Shown piece after piece: positions 49,001 to 56,677 of a DNA stretch of 64,000 bases. Position 1 is the first letter of the stretch; every line of letters starts with the position of its first letter. The translations under genes were made by a program, and so were the position numbers. A model generated the notes under the pieces. The model was not told where the DNA came from and did not search any database. It worked only from the letters and a program-made list of their open reading frames with translations. The DNA is from Williamsia sterculiae (lineage in GTDB: Bacteria > Actinomycetota > Actinomycetes > Mycobacteriales > Mycobacteriaceae). The DNA lies in contig NZ_FTNT01000004.1 of NCBI RefSeq assembly GCF_900156495.1, forward strand, positions 124,001 through 188,000. The letters are read 5' to 3'.

Positions 49001-49142
49001 GGACGTGACCCCGCGAGGACTCCACCATGTAGTTCGACCCCAGGTAACCCGCGATCTTGCGGGCTTTGGTCGGCGACTCGACGATGACCAGACGCCTCAA
49101 GGCGTTGCCGGATCCACGCGCAGTGGTTTTCGTATCGGCCAC
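46020..49142 (-). CDS. topA: DNA topoisomerase I
   Basis: 1040 residues, mycobacterial-type TopA. Relaxes negative supercoils. Toprim domain at the N-terminus (LVIVESPTKARKIAGYLG...SRGHVRDLP), then the catalytic tyrosine in GYITYMRTDSTSLSESAI, then four C-terminal topoisomerase repeats seen by recurring GRFGPYV-type motifs, in place of zinc fingers. The last 60 residues are a Lys/Ala tail. GTG start at 49142 after GAAGGTG. A minus-strand TATATA element about 185 bases upstream may be its promoter. Corresponds to Rv3646c. Confidence 0.97.
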   Translation of the reverse strand: MADTKTTARGSGNALRRLVIVESPTKARKIAGYLGSNYMVESSRGHVRDLPRGAADVPAKYKGQPWARLGVNVDDEFEALYVVSPDKKATVTELKSLLKQADELYLATDGDREGEAIAWHLLQILKPNVPVKRMVFHEITESAIRAAAENTRELDDDLVDAQETRRILDRLYGYEVSPVLWKKVMPKLSAGRVQSVATRIIVDRERERMAFVSAAYWDIAATLDAGSEATPPRFKARLVGIDDNRVAVGRDFDATGTLKKSDGVVILDQQRATALAAGLQDVSLSVVSVEEKPYTRRPYPPFMTSTLQQEAGRKLRFSSDRTMRIAQRLYENGYITYMRTDSTSLSESAISAARAQARELYGDNFVHPTPRQYNRKVKNAQEAHEAIRPAGESFRTPGQVASALDSDDFRLYELIWQRTIASQMADARGTTMSLRIAGTASTGERCTFAASGRTITFPGFLSAYVETVDEQAGGQADNEESRLPRLTEGQSLTAVDLEADGHSTNPPARLTEASLVKVLEELGIGRPSTYASIIGTIQDRGYVLKKGSALVPSWVAFAVVGLLEGYFGGLVDYDFTASLEDDLDRIAAGDENRVAWLTRFYFGDGAVPGGEVTAVDLDASELGRHGLKQLVGVNLEEIDAREVNSIRLFDDSEGRPVFVRVGRYGPYLERVTGLVSGEPQTQRANIPDDITPDELTLDVAEKLFATPQEGRSLGVDPASGHEIVAKEGRFGPYVTEILPDPEADKGEGDDSGGSPAPAMTPPDAPQPLDGGGASGGGGTATTMADTAVGTERTTAKAPAKKTAKKTAAKKTGPKPRTGSLFKSMDIASVTLDDALLLLSLPRVVGTDPASGDEITAQNGRYGPYLKRGTDSRSLTTENQIFDITLDEALKIYSEPKRRGRAAAAPPLRELGTDSVSGSPMVIKDGRFGPYVTDGETNASLRKGDDVASITPERGMELLAERRARGPAKKRAKKAPAKKTAAKKTAAKKTAAKKAPAKATAKKTPAKKTAAKKTAAKKTAAKKAPATKTAAPKTESGTAKD
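46066..46245 (-). repeat. Lys/Ala repeat tail of topA
   Basis: Repeated codon blocks of 12-15 bases encode about ten units of AAKKT or APAKK (for example KKTAAKKTAAKK). This is the intrinsically disordered basic tail known from mycobacterial TopA, likely to bind DNA. Near-identical units make copy-number change or assembly collapse possible. Confidence 0.85.
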
Positions 49143-49450
49143 CGTAGCTGCCTACACCTTCCTTCGGTGGTCGGGAGAGCGCAGGACCACCGGGTTCGCT
49201 GTCGGTCCCGCCGTCGGGACCACGTGCTCGGATACGTTGCGCATCCGGGGCCCGTCACTGTACGTCGGGGCCGTGTTGTCGTGAGGCCGGTGATGCTTCG
49301 GCCTGTTGTCGTAGGGCCGTTGTACCTTATATATGGCCACAGCGGCACATGGAAATGCCAAGATGCGAGCCCACGGCCACCCCCGATGACGCGTTGCAGG
49401 CCCTCACATGAGCACAAACACCCAGTTCACAGCAGTGGAGCACGAATTGA
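49143..49450. other. topA upstream region
   Basis: 308 bases without a gene. Contains an AT-rich TTATATAT (49327-49334), which on the minus strand reads as a -10-like TATATA giving topA a leader of roughly 170 bases. It also holds two direct repeats starting TGTTGTCGT (49274-49288 and 49304-49318) and a 5-base GGCCG/CGGCC stem between them. No RNA family recognised. Confidence 0.5.
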
Positions 49451-50074
49451 TCACACCCGCGGCCAGCACTGGTCCGCATCGGCCGTCTCCGGTGGGGCCC
49501 CGATGTTCTCCACCAGCCTGAGCAGTCGACGTCGGCCGGCGATACGTAGGGCCGGGTTGGTGCCGCGAGTTCCCACCAACGTCGGTGCGATACCTGCCCG
49601 CATCAGCGCAGTGGCCAGGACGGGATGGGTGTCGCGGGCGTGCGGGTCGAGACCCAGCAGGTACCGGTCCGCATCCGGCCGGCCGGCCGCGATCACCCAC
49701 AGTCGCTGGGCGCGAGCAGACGGCACCCAGTCGACGGGCATCGCCTTCACCGCACCCCGCGACCACGTCGCGTTCAGCGCCGTCAGCTCCGCTCCGATCG
49801 CGGTACGGACCACCAGCGAGCCCTCTTCCGATCGGGCGACGTCGGCGTCGATGCCGCAGCGTTCGATCTCGGTCACGAGGCTTTCGGCACGCCACGCGGC
49901 GTCGACGACGATGGAGAGCCGGGCACCGGACGCCGAGACCGCACAGTGGCCATTCGCGGCGAGCAGGCCCGCGAGGTCGTCGACCGCGGGCTCGTCGGTC
50001 TCGGCGGAGAAGAACGAGAGCTGGCCCACGGACAAACCGTACTCCGCGGCACGGCCTGCGGGATCCGTCAACAC
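49451..50074 (-). CDS. Conserved protein of unknown function (Rv3647c-like position)
   Basis: At least 207 residues from the GTG at 50074, between cspA and topA, the place of Rv3647c in M. tuberculosis. Soluble, alpha/beta pattern: LSVGQLSFFSAETDEPAVDDLAGLLAANG, LSIVVDAAWRAESLVTEIERCG, LWVIAAGRPDADRYLLGLDPHA. The start is not settled. Protein-like sequence continues upstream (PGPLWWAGAELSSHH), but between the cspA stop (50166) and 50074 there is no ATG, GTG or TTG in frame, and upstream in-frame ATGs lie inside cspA (50293, 50308). Confidence 0.75.
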   Translation of the reverse strand: MLTDPAGRAAEYGLSVGQLSFFSAETDEPAVDDLAGLLAANGHCAVSASGARLSIVVDAAWRAESLVTEIERCGIDADVARSEEGSLVVRTAIGAELTALNATWSRGAVKAMPVDWVPSARAQRLWVIAAGRPDADRYLLGLDPHARDTHPVLATALMRAGIAPTLVGTRGTNPALRIAGRRRLLRLVENIGAPPETADADQCWPRV

Positions 50075-50165
50075 GTGGTGTGAAGACAGTTCGGCCCCGG
50101 CCCACCAGAGCGGGCCGGGGCGAACGACACGGGGCCTCCGCGCGGGCGCGAAGGTCGTGTGCGGC

Positions 50166-50369
50166 TCAGAGGCCGCGGACTCCGGTGGCCTGCGGGCCCT
50201 TGGTGCCCTGACCGACCTCGAACTCGACGCGCTGGTTCTCTTCGAGGGTGCGGAAACCGGAACCCTGGATCTCGGAGTAGTGGACGAAGACATCGTCCGG
50301 TCCGTCATCGGGGGCGATGAATCCGAAACCCTTTTCCGCGTTGAACCACTTGACGGTTCCCTGTGCCAT
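50166..50369 (-). CDS. cspA: Cold-shock protein CspA
   Basis: 67 residues, one OB-fold cold-shock domain with RNP1 KGFGFI and RNP2 VFVHY. Single-stranded RNA/DNA chaperone in the cytoplasm. Start [16 protein letters not shown] is canonical, with AAAGGAAT upstream. The upstream region has no gene for about 310 bases on this strand, consistent with a regulatory leader. Downstream gene overlaps in frame terms but its start is uncertain. Position matches Rv3648c. Confidence 0.97.
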   Translation of the reverse strand: MAQGTVKWFNAEKGFGFIAPDDGPDDVFVHYSEIQGSGFRTLEENQRVEFEVGQGTKGPQATGVRGL

Positions 50370-50682
50370 TCTGGTGTATTCCTTTACTCACTCACTCCGG
50401 GGCGACACGATGTTTCTCGTGCCGTGGCCGGTCACGACCGCCATACCTTCTGGCGTCGTCGCGGAAACCGCGCTGTCAACCTTCAGTACCACGACCGCAA
50501 CACGTTTCCGGGGAGAATCAGCGGTCGACACATGCCGTGCCCCTCACCGACAGCTTCCCCGAAAGCTGCGACCTCGGACAGTCAACCATGACTGTCAACG
50601 GTGCGATAGTGGCACATTCGTGGTGGTTTCAACCGGTGACAGATTTCAGCTGTTCGACATCTGGCGGTAACGAACGACGAGT
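50370..50682. other. Divergent region between cspA and the helicase gene
   Basis: 313 bases without a gene. On the minus strand it holds the cspA leader, ending in AGTGAGTAAAGGAATACACC just before the ATG. The region nearest the helicase has AACGGTGCGATAGTGGC, a possible promoter. No thermosensor structure could be confirmed by eye. Confidence 0.5.
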
Positions 50683-53040
50683 GTGGGCGACGTGACGGCC
50701 GAGCCAGTGGTGCCAGAGCCCGCCCAACCCGCCGTCGGATTCGGTGCCGAACTACTCGAGCGCACTCTGGCCGGGGTGTCGACGGAGGACTGGTCCCCTG
50801 TCACTCATCAGACGGTGATCCCCTCGCGGACAGCACGTTACGACGACTGGCCACGATGGATCGCACCCGCGGTGCGGGCAGCCTTCGCCGACGCCGGGAT
50901 TACCCGCCCCTGGGCCCATCAGGTCCGTGCCGCAGACGCCGCACGGTCCGGTGACCACGTGATCGTGGCCTCGGGAACCGCGTCGGGTAAGTCGTTGGTC
51001 TACCAATCTGCGGTGTTGACCGAATTGCTCGCCGACCCGACCGCGACGGCGTTGTACCTGTCGCCGACCAAGGCACTCGGAGCCGACCAGATCCGCGCTC
51101 TCGGTCGCCTTCTGGCCGGAAGGTCCGATTTCAACCACCTGCAACCATGCGCATACGACGGTGACACCGACATCGAGATCCGGCAGTGGGCGCGGATGCA
51201 CTCACGGTGGATCTTCACCAATCCGGACATGCTGCACGTCGGCATTCTCGGCAATCACCAGCGGTGGCGTCATTTCTTCCGGCATCTGAAATACATCGTC
51301 ATCGACGAATGTCACCACTACCGCGGAGTATTCGGGTCGAATACCGCGATGGTGTTGCGGCGACTGTTGCGGGTTGCCCGCGCGGCGGGTGGGAATCCCA
51401 TCGTCATCGGCGCGAGCGCCACCGCGGGCGCACCGGGTGCGGCGTTGTCGCGGTTGATCGGCGAGCCGTGTACCGAAGTCGTCGAGGACACGTCACCCCA
51501 TGGCGAGCGCACGGTCGCGCTGTGGGAACCGGGGTTCGTCCCCGAGGTCACCGGTGGGAACGGCGCTCCGGTCCGGCGGTCCGCGGGCGCCGACGCGGCG
51601 CGCATCATGGCCGACCTGGTGGTCGAGGGCGCACGCACACTGTGTTTCGTACGTAGCCGCCGGGGCGTGGAGGTGACCGCGCGGACGACGCGACAGTTGC
51701 TCGCCGACGTGGATCCCGACCTGGTGGATCGCATTGCCGCCTACCGAGCCGGGTATCTGGCCGACGATCGACGAAAGCTGGAGTCCGACATCGCCGATGG
51801 TCGATTGCTCGGTGTGGCCACCACCAATGCCCTCGAGTTGGGGGTCGACATCAGCGGGTTGGATGCGATCGTCGTCGCCGGGTACCCCGGGACGGTGGCG
51901 TCGTTCTGGCAACAGGCGGGCCGGGCCGGCCGTCGGGGTGCGGGTTCGTTGGTGGTGCTGGTAGCGCGTGACGATCCACTGGACACCTACCTCGTGCACC
52001 ACCCCGACGCATTGTTGGACAAGCCGGTGGAGATGACCGTCACCGACCCCGCCAATCCGTATGTGCTGGGACCACATCTGTTGTGCGCGGCGGCCGAACT
52101 GCCGCTGACCGAAAGCGATGTCGAGGCCTGGGATGCAGCCGAGCTCGTCGACGAATTGACCGCGATCGGCCACCTGCGACGTCGACCGGCCGGATGGTAC
52201 GTGGCCGCAGGCCTGGAACCGCACGCCGACATCGACATCCGCGGTGGCATCGGCGGGCAGGTGATGATCGTCGACGTCACCGAGAGCCGCCTGTTGGGCA
52301 CGGTCGACTCGGGGCGTGCCCCTTCGACGGTGCACGCGGGCGCGGTGCACATCCACCAAGGCGCGTCGTATGTGGTCGACGAACTCGATCTCGACGAGGG
52401 TTTGGCCCTGGTGCATCCGGACGAACCGGACTGGACGACGATGGCGAGGGAGTCGACCTCGGTGGACATCACCGAGGTGGTGCACAGCAACCAGTTCGGT
52501 GCGGTGTCGGTGCAGCTGGTGGCAGTGGATGTCACGCATCAGGTCACCGGGTATCTGCGCAAGTCGCTCACCGGGGAGGTGTTGGATTCGGTGGAACTCG
52601 ACATGCCGCCGCAGACCCTGCACACCCGCGCGGTGATGTACACGATCACACCGGAGGCGTTGGAGGAGGTGGGACTGACGGTCGGTCGCTTCCCCGGCGC
52701 GCTACACGCCGCCGAACACGCGGCCATCGGGCTGCTCCCTCTGGTCGCGACCTGCGACCGCTGGGACATCGGCGGGTTGTCGACCAATGTGCATCCCGAC
52801 ACCGGTCTGCCGACGGTGTTCGTCTACGACGGTTACGCCGGCGGTGCCGGTTTCGCCGAACGCGGCCACACCGCGTTCGTCACCTGGATCACAGCGACCC
52901 GCGACGCGGTGCTGAGTTGCACATGCGAACGTGGCTGCCCGTCGTGTGTGCAGTCGCCCAAATGCGGCAACGGCAACGAGCCGTTGGACAAGGACGGTGC
53001 GCTCCGCGTGCTTACCCTGCTGTTGCGCGAGATGACCTGA
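50683..53040 (+). CDS. MrfA-like DEAD/DEAH-box helicase with C-terminal zinc module
   Basis: 785 residues. Superfamily 2 helicase: motif I VASGTASGKSLVYQ, Ia LYLSPTKALGADQ, II VIDECHHY (DEVH-like), III GASATAG, motif V ATTNALELGVDI and VI QQAGRAGRRG. The C-terminal DUF1998-type zinc site CTCERGCPSCVQSPKCGNGNEPLDK is the mark of MrfA/YprA, a 3'-5' helicase acting in mitomycin-type repair. Corresponds to Rv3649. It diverges from cspA. GTG start at 50683. Confidence 0.93.
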   Translation: MGDVTAEPVVPEPAQPAVGFGAELLERTLAGVSTEDWSPVTHQTVIPSRTARYDDWPRWIAPAVRAAFADAGITRPWAHQVRAADAARSGDHVIVASGTASGKSLVYQSAVLTELLADPTATALYLSPTKALGADQIRALGRLLAGRSDFNHLQPCAYDGDTDIEIRQWARMHSRWIFTNPDMLHVGILGNHQRWRHFFRHLKYIVIDECHHYRGVFGSNTAMVLRRLLRVARAAGGNPIVIGASATAGAPGAALSRLIGEPCTEVVEDTSPHGERTVALWEPGFVPEVTGGNGAPVRRSAGADAARIMADLVVEGARTLCFVRSRRGVEVTARTTRQLLADVDPDLVDRIAAYRAGYLADDRRKLESDIADGRLLGVATTNALELGVDISGLDAIVVAGYPGTVASFWQQAGRAGRRGAGSLVVLVARDDPLDTYLVHHPDALLDKPVEMTVTDPANPYVLGPHLLCAAAELPLTESDVEAWDAAELVDELTAIGHLRRRPAGWYVAAGLEPHADIDIRGGIGGQVMIVDVTESRLLGTVDSGRAPSTVHAGAVHIHQGASYVVDELDLDEGLALVHPDEPDWTTMARESTSVDITEVVHSNQFGAVSVQLVAVDVTHQVTGYLRKSLTGEVLDSVELDMPPQTLHTRAVMYTITPEALEEVGLTVGRFPGALHAAEHAAIGLLPLVATCDRWDIGGLSTNVHPDTGLPTVFVYDGYAGGAGFAERGHTAFVTWITATRDAVLSCTCERGCPSCVQSPKCGNGNEPLDKDGALRVLTLLLREMT

Positions 53041-53057
53041 GCCGGTCCGACCGCCCG

Positions 53058-53426
53058 TCATGGCGCGGCCATCGGTCCGGCGCGGGCGCGGGCCCGTGCG
53101 TCGCGGACTCCGAACGACCCCAGGGGAACCGACACCGCGACCGCGACCGTCACGTTCTCGCCGTCGGGTCGACAGTCGGTGAGACGACCACCGTTGTCGG
53201 TCACGAAGCGGCGCGCGGTCGCACACGCGTCGGCACCGGCCCCGGCCACGATCTGCTGTGCGGCAGCCAGTGCACCGAGATCGGCCGCCGACTGGGCGCG
53301 ATGTCGCGCCGACACCGCCCCGCCGATATGGAGCACACCGATGGTCGTCGCGACCAGCGCGGCGATGACGAACGCGCCCAGCACCGTTGCCGAACCGCGT
53401 TCGTCCGTACCGATAGATCGCCTCAC
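53058..53426 (-). CDS. TadE/TadG-like pseudopilin-type protein (Rv3654c-like)
   Basis: 122 residues. N-terminal DERGSATVLGAFVIAALVATTIGVLHIGGAVSARHRAQSAADLGALAAA is the TadE/TadG-type signature: short leader with G-S, one hydrophobic helix, then an exported helix. Two Cys (ACATARR, LTDC) in the exported part may form a disulphide. The GTG start overlaps the stop of the preceding tadE-like gene by four bases; this is the last gene of the seven-gene tad operon. Confidence 0.85.
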   Translation of the reverse strand: MRRSIGTDERGSATVLGAFVIAALVATTIGVLHIGGAVSARHRAQSAADLGALAAAQQIVAGAGADACATARRFVTDNGGRLTDCRPDGENVTVAVAVSVPLGSFGVRDARARARAGPMAAP

Positions 53427-53776
53427 CGGTCGCCCTCCGCGGCACCGTCTCCCGATGGTTCCGTCGCCGCCACCGCGTCGGCGCTCACGTCGAGGAGCGG
53501 CAACAGCGGTACCCCGACTGACACCCGGACCCGGACCATCTCACCGTCGCGACGCACCGATACCGTGGCGTCCGCCGGCGCCACCTGCCGCCCCATGCCC
53601 TGCGCACGGGCGTCGTCGCCCAGAGCCGACAACCGGGCGATCTCCCGGGCCGCGTCCACACACCGCACATGGGCGGTGACCGCACCGACCCCGGCCACCG
53701 CGAACAGCACGGTGACCACGATCGACGCGATCGCGAAAGCACCCTCGACCGTGCTCATCCCGACATCGTCGACCAC
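53423..53776 (-). CDS. TadE-like pilus assembly protein (Rv3655c-like)
   Basis: 117 residues from the GTG at 53776 (ATG at 53758 gives 111). DDVGMSTVEGAFAIASIVVTVLFAVAGVGAVTAHVRCVDAAREIARLSALG has the prepilin-like G-M-S-x-x-E junction and single membrane helix of TadE proteins. The rest is a small exported domain with VRVSVGVPLLP. A longer frame to the right is antisense/other-frame to the neighbours and is not used. Coupled to the downstream gene by a GTGA overlap. Confidence 0.83.
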   Translation of the reverse strand: MVDDVGMSTVEGAFAIASIVVTVLFAVAGVGAVTAHVRCVDAAREIARLSALGDDARAQGMGRQVAPADATVSVRRDGEMVRVRVSVGVPLLPLLDVSADAVAATEPSGDGAAEGDR

Positions 53777-53805
53777 CAGTGAACGCCGGCCGGTCGCGCG
53801 GCGGT

Positions 53806-54009
53806 CTACCCCACCGCGGTACTCAACGCTTTGTCGATGATCCCGGTCAGCGCCGACACGATGTTGTCGCCGGTCACCACCGTGTAGAGGATCGCCCCGA
53901 ACGCCGCCGCCGCGATCGTGCCGATCGCGTACTCCGCCGTCGACATCCCGCTGTCGTCGGCGATCAGATCTCCCATGGCCGAGCGCACCTCGTGTATCCA
54001 TTGCTTCAT
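53806..54009 (-). CDS. DUF4244 Flp-like pilin
   Basis: 67 residues. SGMSTAEYAIGTIAAAAFGAILYTVVTG at about residues 20-47 has the Flp pilin layout: G at the cleavage point, E at +5 and a single helix. This is the probable filament subunit of the cluster (Rv3656c position). GGAAC-type purine sequence lies before the ATG. A prepilin peptidase gene is not in the window. Confidence 0.87.
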   Translation of the reverse strand: MKQWIHEVRSAMGDLIADDSGMSTAEYAIGTIAAAAFGAILYTVVTGDNIVSALTGIIDKALSTAVG

Positions 54010-54066
54010 CCGACTGTTCCTTTCTCTCGTCGCGCGGACGGTCCGCGCCGACAGTCCTCTTCGTCC

Positions 54067-54669
54067 TCACAGCAGTCCCCCGCCCAGGACGTCGCCGGCC
54101 AACCCGATGACCACCGGAACGATGCCGAGGCAGATGAACGCGGGTAGGAAGCACAACCCCAACGGACCGCTGATGGCCACGCCCGCCCGCTCGGCCGCCG
54201 CCGCGGCGCTGTCCTGCGCCGTGGCGCGTTCGGATTCGGCGAGTTCGGCCAGACCGGACGCAGGCGAGGATCCGGCCCGCGCCGACCGACGGGCCATGGC
54301 GCCGAGGGCCTGTGCCGACGGATCCGCGGACGCGGGTACCGCCCATGCCTCCGCGGCGTCGGCACCGAGGGCGAGCATGTCGGACGCCCGGCGGAGCAGC
54401 TCCGCGACCGCGGTGGGCGCATGCTCGGCGGCGATCATCGCAGCACCACCCACCGGCATACCGGCTCGCACACATACCGCGAACAGGTCGAAGGCTGCCG
54501 CCGCAGCGAGTGGTTCGGGGCGCGGTGCACGCCGTTTGAGCAGAACGGGCTCGCGGGTGCGCACCCTGGTCGGTGGTGTCACCAGACGCCGCATCTGTTG
54601 TCCAGACCCCGGCGAGGCGAGCACCGCGACCGCCGCCAGCACCCCGGGCAGCAACCAACCGCCGATCAC
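54067..54669 (-). CDS. TadC-like type II/IV secretion platform protein
   Basis: 200 residues from the GTG at 54669, which overlaps the TadB stop by four bases. Type II secretion system F domain: LAAAAAFDLFAVCVRAGMPVGGAAMIAAE and ending with a membrane helix pair GPLGLCFLPAFICLGIVPVVIGLAGD. It is shorter than classical TadC, as in the mycobacterial cluster (Rv3657c). Acts as an inner-membrane platform with TadB. Confidence 0.87.
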   Translation of the reverse strand: MIGGWLLPGVLAAVAVLASPGSGQQMRRLVTPPTRVRTREPVLLKRRAPRPEPLAAAAAFDLFAVCVRAGMPVGGAAMIAAEHAPTAVAELLRRASDMLALGADAAEAWAVPASADPSAQALGAMARRSARAGSSPASGLAELAESERATAQDSAAAAAERAGVAISGPLGLCFLPAFICLGIVPVVIGLAGDVLGGGLL

Positions 54670-55481
54670 GGGGCGGCCACCTTGCCGATGATGTGCTCCG
54701 ACCACACCTGTCCACCGATCACCAGACCCGTCCCGACGACGAGCAGGATGCCCCCGATGCCGCCCCCGAGGAGGACCGCGACGGGATCGGCGCCGATCGC
54801 CTGACCCAGCCCGATTCCCAGCAGTGGCAACGCCGACAACACCATCGCCGTGGCCCGCGCCCCGGCCAGCGCGGCGCGGGTGCGGTCAGCGGCGCGTCTG
54901 CGGGCCAGTAGGTCGTCACGCACCGCGCCGAGCAGATCCACCATCGGCAGCCCGTGGCGCTCTGACGTCCGCCACGCGGCGGCAACCCGACTGACCGCCT
55001 GATCCGCTCCGCCGTGCCCCGTCGCGATACCCTCGGCCACGTCGCCGCCGAGTTCGGCACGACCGGCCATGTGCCGCAACATCTCACCGATCGCGGTCTC
55101 CGGAGAGTCAGCGGCCGTCGCAGGCATCTCCACCGCCGCCTGCCGACAGGCGTGCGCCGGCGGTGCACCGACCGAGAGCTCGGCGATCATCGCCGACAGG
55201 GCGGTCAACAACCCATCGATCGCCCGTAGGGCACGGGTCTGCCTCCGCCTGCGCGTCACCTGCCATCGCACGGCGGCCGCGACCATCACCGCGGTCACAC
55301 CCGCCGACAACCCCCACAGCAGAACCGCTGTCACACACACTGTCGCACCGATCACCGACCCCCACGGGAGTTCCCGGTCGACGCTGCCGTGGCGTCCGGC
55401 GATGTCGCGGAGGCGTAGCGCCGGGCGCCCGACGGGTGCCAACAACACGGCCAACGACGCCGCGCCGAGCAATGCGGTCAT
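54666..55481 (-). CDS. TadB-like secretion platform protein
   Basis: 271 residues from the ATG at 55481, overlapping the tadA stop by four bases. Helices near residues 5-17 and 43-75, then a T2SF core (DGLLTALSAMIAELSVGAPPAHACRQAA, ending ALPLLGIGLGQAIGADPVAVLLGGGIGGILLVVGTGLVI). The open frame beyond 55481 runs over tadA and is not used. Rv3658c position. Confidence 0.88.
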   Translation of the reverse strand: MTALLGAASLAVLLAPVGRPALRLRDIAGRHGSVDRELPWGSVIGATVCVTAVLLWGLSAGVTAVMVAAAVRWQVTRRRRQTRALRAIDGLLTALSAMIAELSVGAPPAHACRQAAVEMPATAADSPETAIGEMLRHMAGRAELGGDVAEGIATGHGGADQAVSRVAAAWRTSERHGLPMVDLLGAVRDDLLARRRAADRTRAALAGARATAMVLSALPLLGIGLGQAIGADPVAVLLGGGIGGILLVVGTGLVIGGQVWSEHIIGKVAAP

Positions 55482-56677
55482 CCCACGACCTCCGGCGCGT
55501 CGACCCGGGTGCGCAGCAACGCGGCCAGCCGAGCCGCAGCGGGGAGGAACCCCCGGTCGGCGGTCCACACGGGGTCGATGTGGACCCACCCGCCGGTCCC
55601 TCGGTCCACCAGCCCGATCTCGTGCAAACCCCGCGTGCCGTCGGCGGAGCGGCGGACACCGAAGACCACCTGCACCGCCGCCGCCAACTGGCTGTGCAGC
55701 GCGGCCCGGTCCAGTCCGCCGAGAGCAGCCAGCGCCTCCATCCGCGCCGGGACCTCGGCGGTCGAATTCGCGTGCAGCGTGCCTGCACATCCGTCGTGAC
55801 CGGTGTTCAACGCGGACAACAAGTCCACCACCTCCGCGCCGCGCACCTCACCGACCACGATCCGGTCTGGCCGCATCCGCAGCGCCTGCCGCACCAGGTC
55901 GCGCACCGAGACGGTGCCGACACCTTCTACGTTGGGGGTTCGGGCCACCATCCGGACCACATGCGGATGTCGAGGCGCCAATTCGACCGCATCCTCCACA
56001 CAGACGATGCGTTCACCGGCGCCGACCTGACCGAGCAACGCGCTCAACAGGGTGGTCTTACCTGCGCCCGTACCGCCGACGACGAGGAAGGCCAGTCGGG
56101 CGTCGATGACGGTCTGCAGCAACGCCGCCGCGTCCGGCGCCACGGCACCGGCCCGAATCAACGCGGCAAGGTCGTGCGTGGCCGGTCGCAATACCCGCAA
56201 CGACAGACAGGTCCCGTCCACGGCGAGAGGCGGCAGCACCGCGTGCAGACGCACCGTGTGCCCTCGCCTGCCGACGTTCTCGAGTTGCCCGTCGACCCAC
56301 GGTTGGGCGTCGTCGAGACGCCTGCCCGCACCGAGGGCCAACCGGGTCGCGAGACGACGTACCGCGTCGTCGTCGGTGAACTGGATGTCGCTGAGCTGCA
56401 GTCCCTGTCCGCGGTCGACCCAGACCTGCCGCGGCCCGACCACGAGGATGTCGGCGACGTCGGGCTCGGAGAGCAGTTCCTCCAGACAGCCGGCCCCGAC
56501 GAGCTCGGTCTGCAGGAACCGTAGGGCGGCAAGCAGATCGGTGTCCCCGAGCACACCGCCCGCCTCGGCACGAATCGCCTCCGCCATCACCTCGGGGGTG
56601 GGGTCGGCGACTCCGGTGGCCAACCGCTCACGCACCCGCATCAACAGCTCGGCGCGCACTTCGACGGTGTCGGTCAT
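55478..56677 (-). CDS. tadA: TadA-type secretion ATPase
   Basis: 399 residues. Type II/IV secretion ATPase of the VirB11/TadA clade that drives Flp pilus assembly. Seen: ADILVVGPRQVWVDRGQGLQ, Walker A GGTGAGKTTLLSALL, Asp box RIVCVEDAVELAPRHPHVVRM, Walker B region RMRPDRIVVGEVRGAEVVDLLSALNTGHDG and the His box GCAGTLHANS. The start overlaps the ssd stop by four bases. Rv3659c position. Confidence 0.94.
   Translation of the reverse strand: MTDTVEVRAELLMRVRERLATGVADPTPEVMAEAIRAEAGGVLGDTDLLAALRFLQTELVGAGCLEELLSEPDVADILVVGPRQVWVDRGQGLQLSDIQFTDDDAVRRLATRLALGAGRRLDDAQPWVDGQLENVGRRGHTVRLHAVLPPLAVDGTCLSLRVLRPATHDLAALIRAGAVAPDAAALLQTVIDARLAFLVVGGTGAGKTTLLSALLGQVGAGERIVCVEDAVELAPRHPHVVRMVARTPNVEGVGTVSVRDLVRQALRMRPDRIVVGEVRGAEVVDLLSALNTGHDGCAGTLHANSTAEVPARMEALAALGGLDRAALHSQLAAAVQVVFGVRRSADGTRGLHEIGLVDRGTGGWVHIDPVWTADRGFLPAAARLAALLRTRVDAPEVVG

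Noticed and set aside
49152-49361. 69-residue leftward frame upstream of topA
   Set aside because: Lies across the likely promoter, has no ribosome site and no protein-like pattern.
54715-55790. Longer N-terminal extension of the TadB-like protein
   Set aside because: The extension lies entirely inside tadA in another frame; the ATG at 55481 with a four-base overlap is the natural start.
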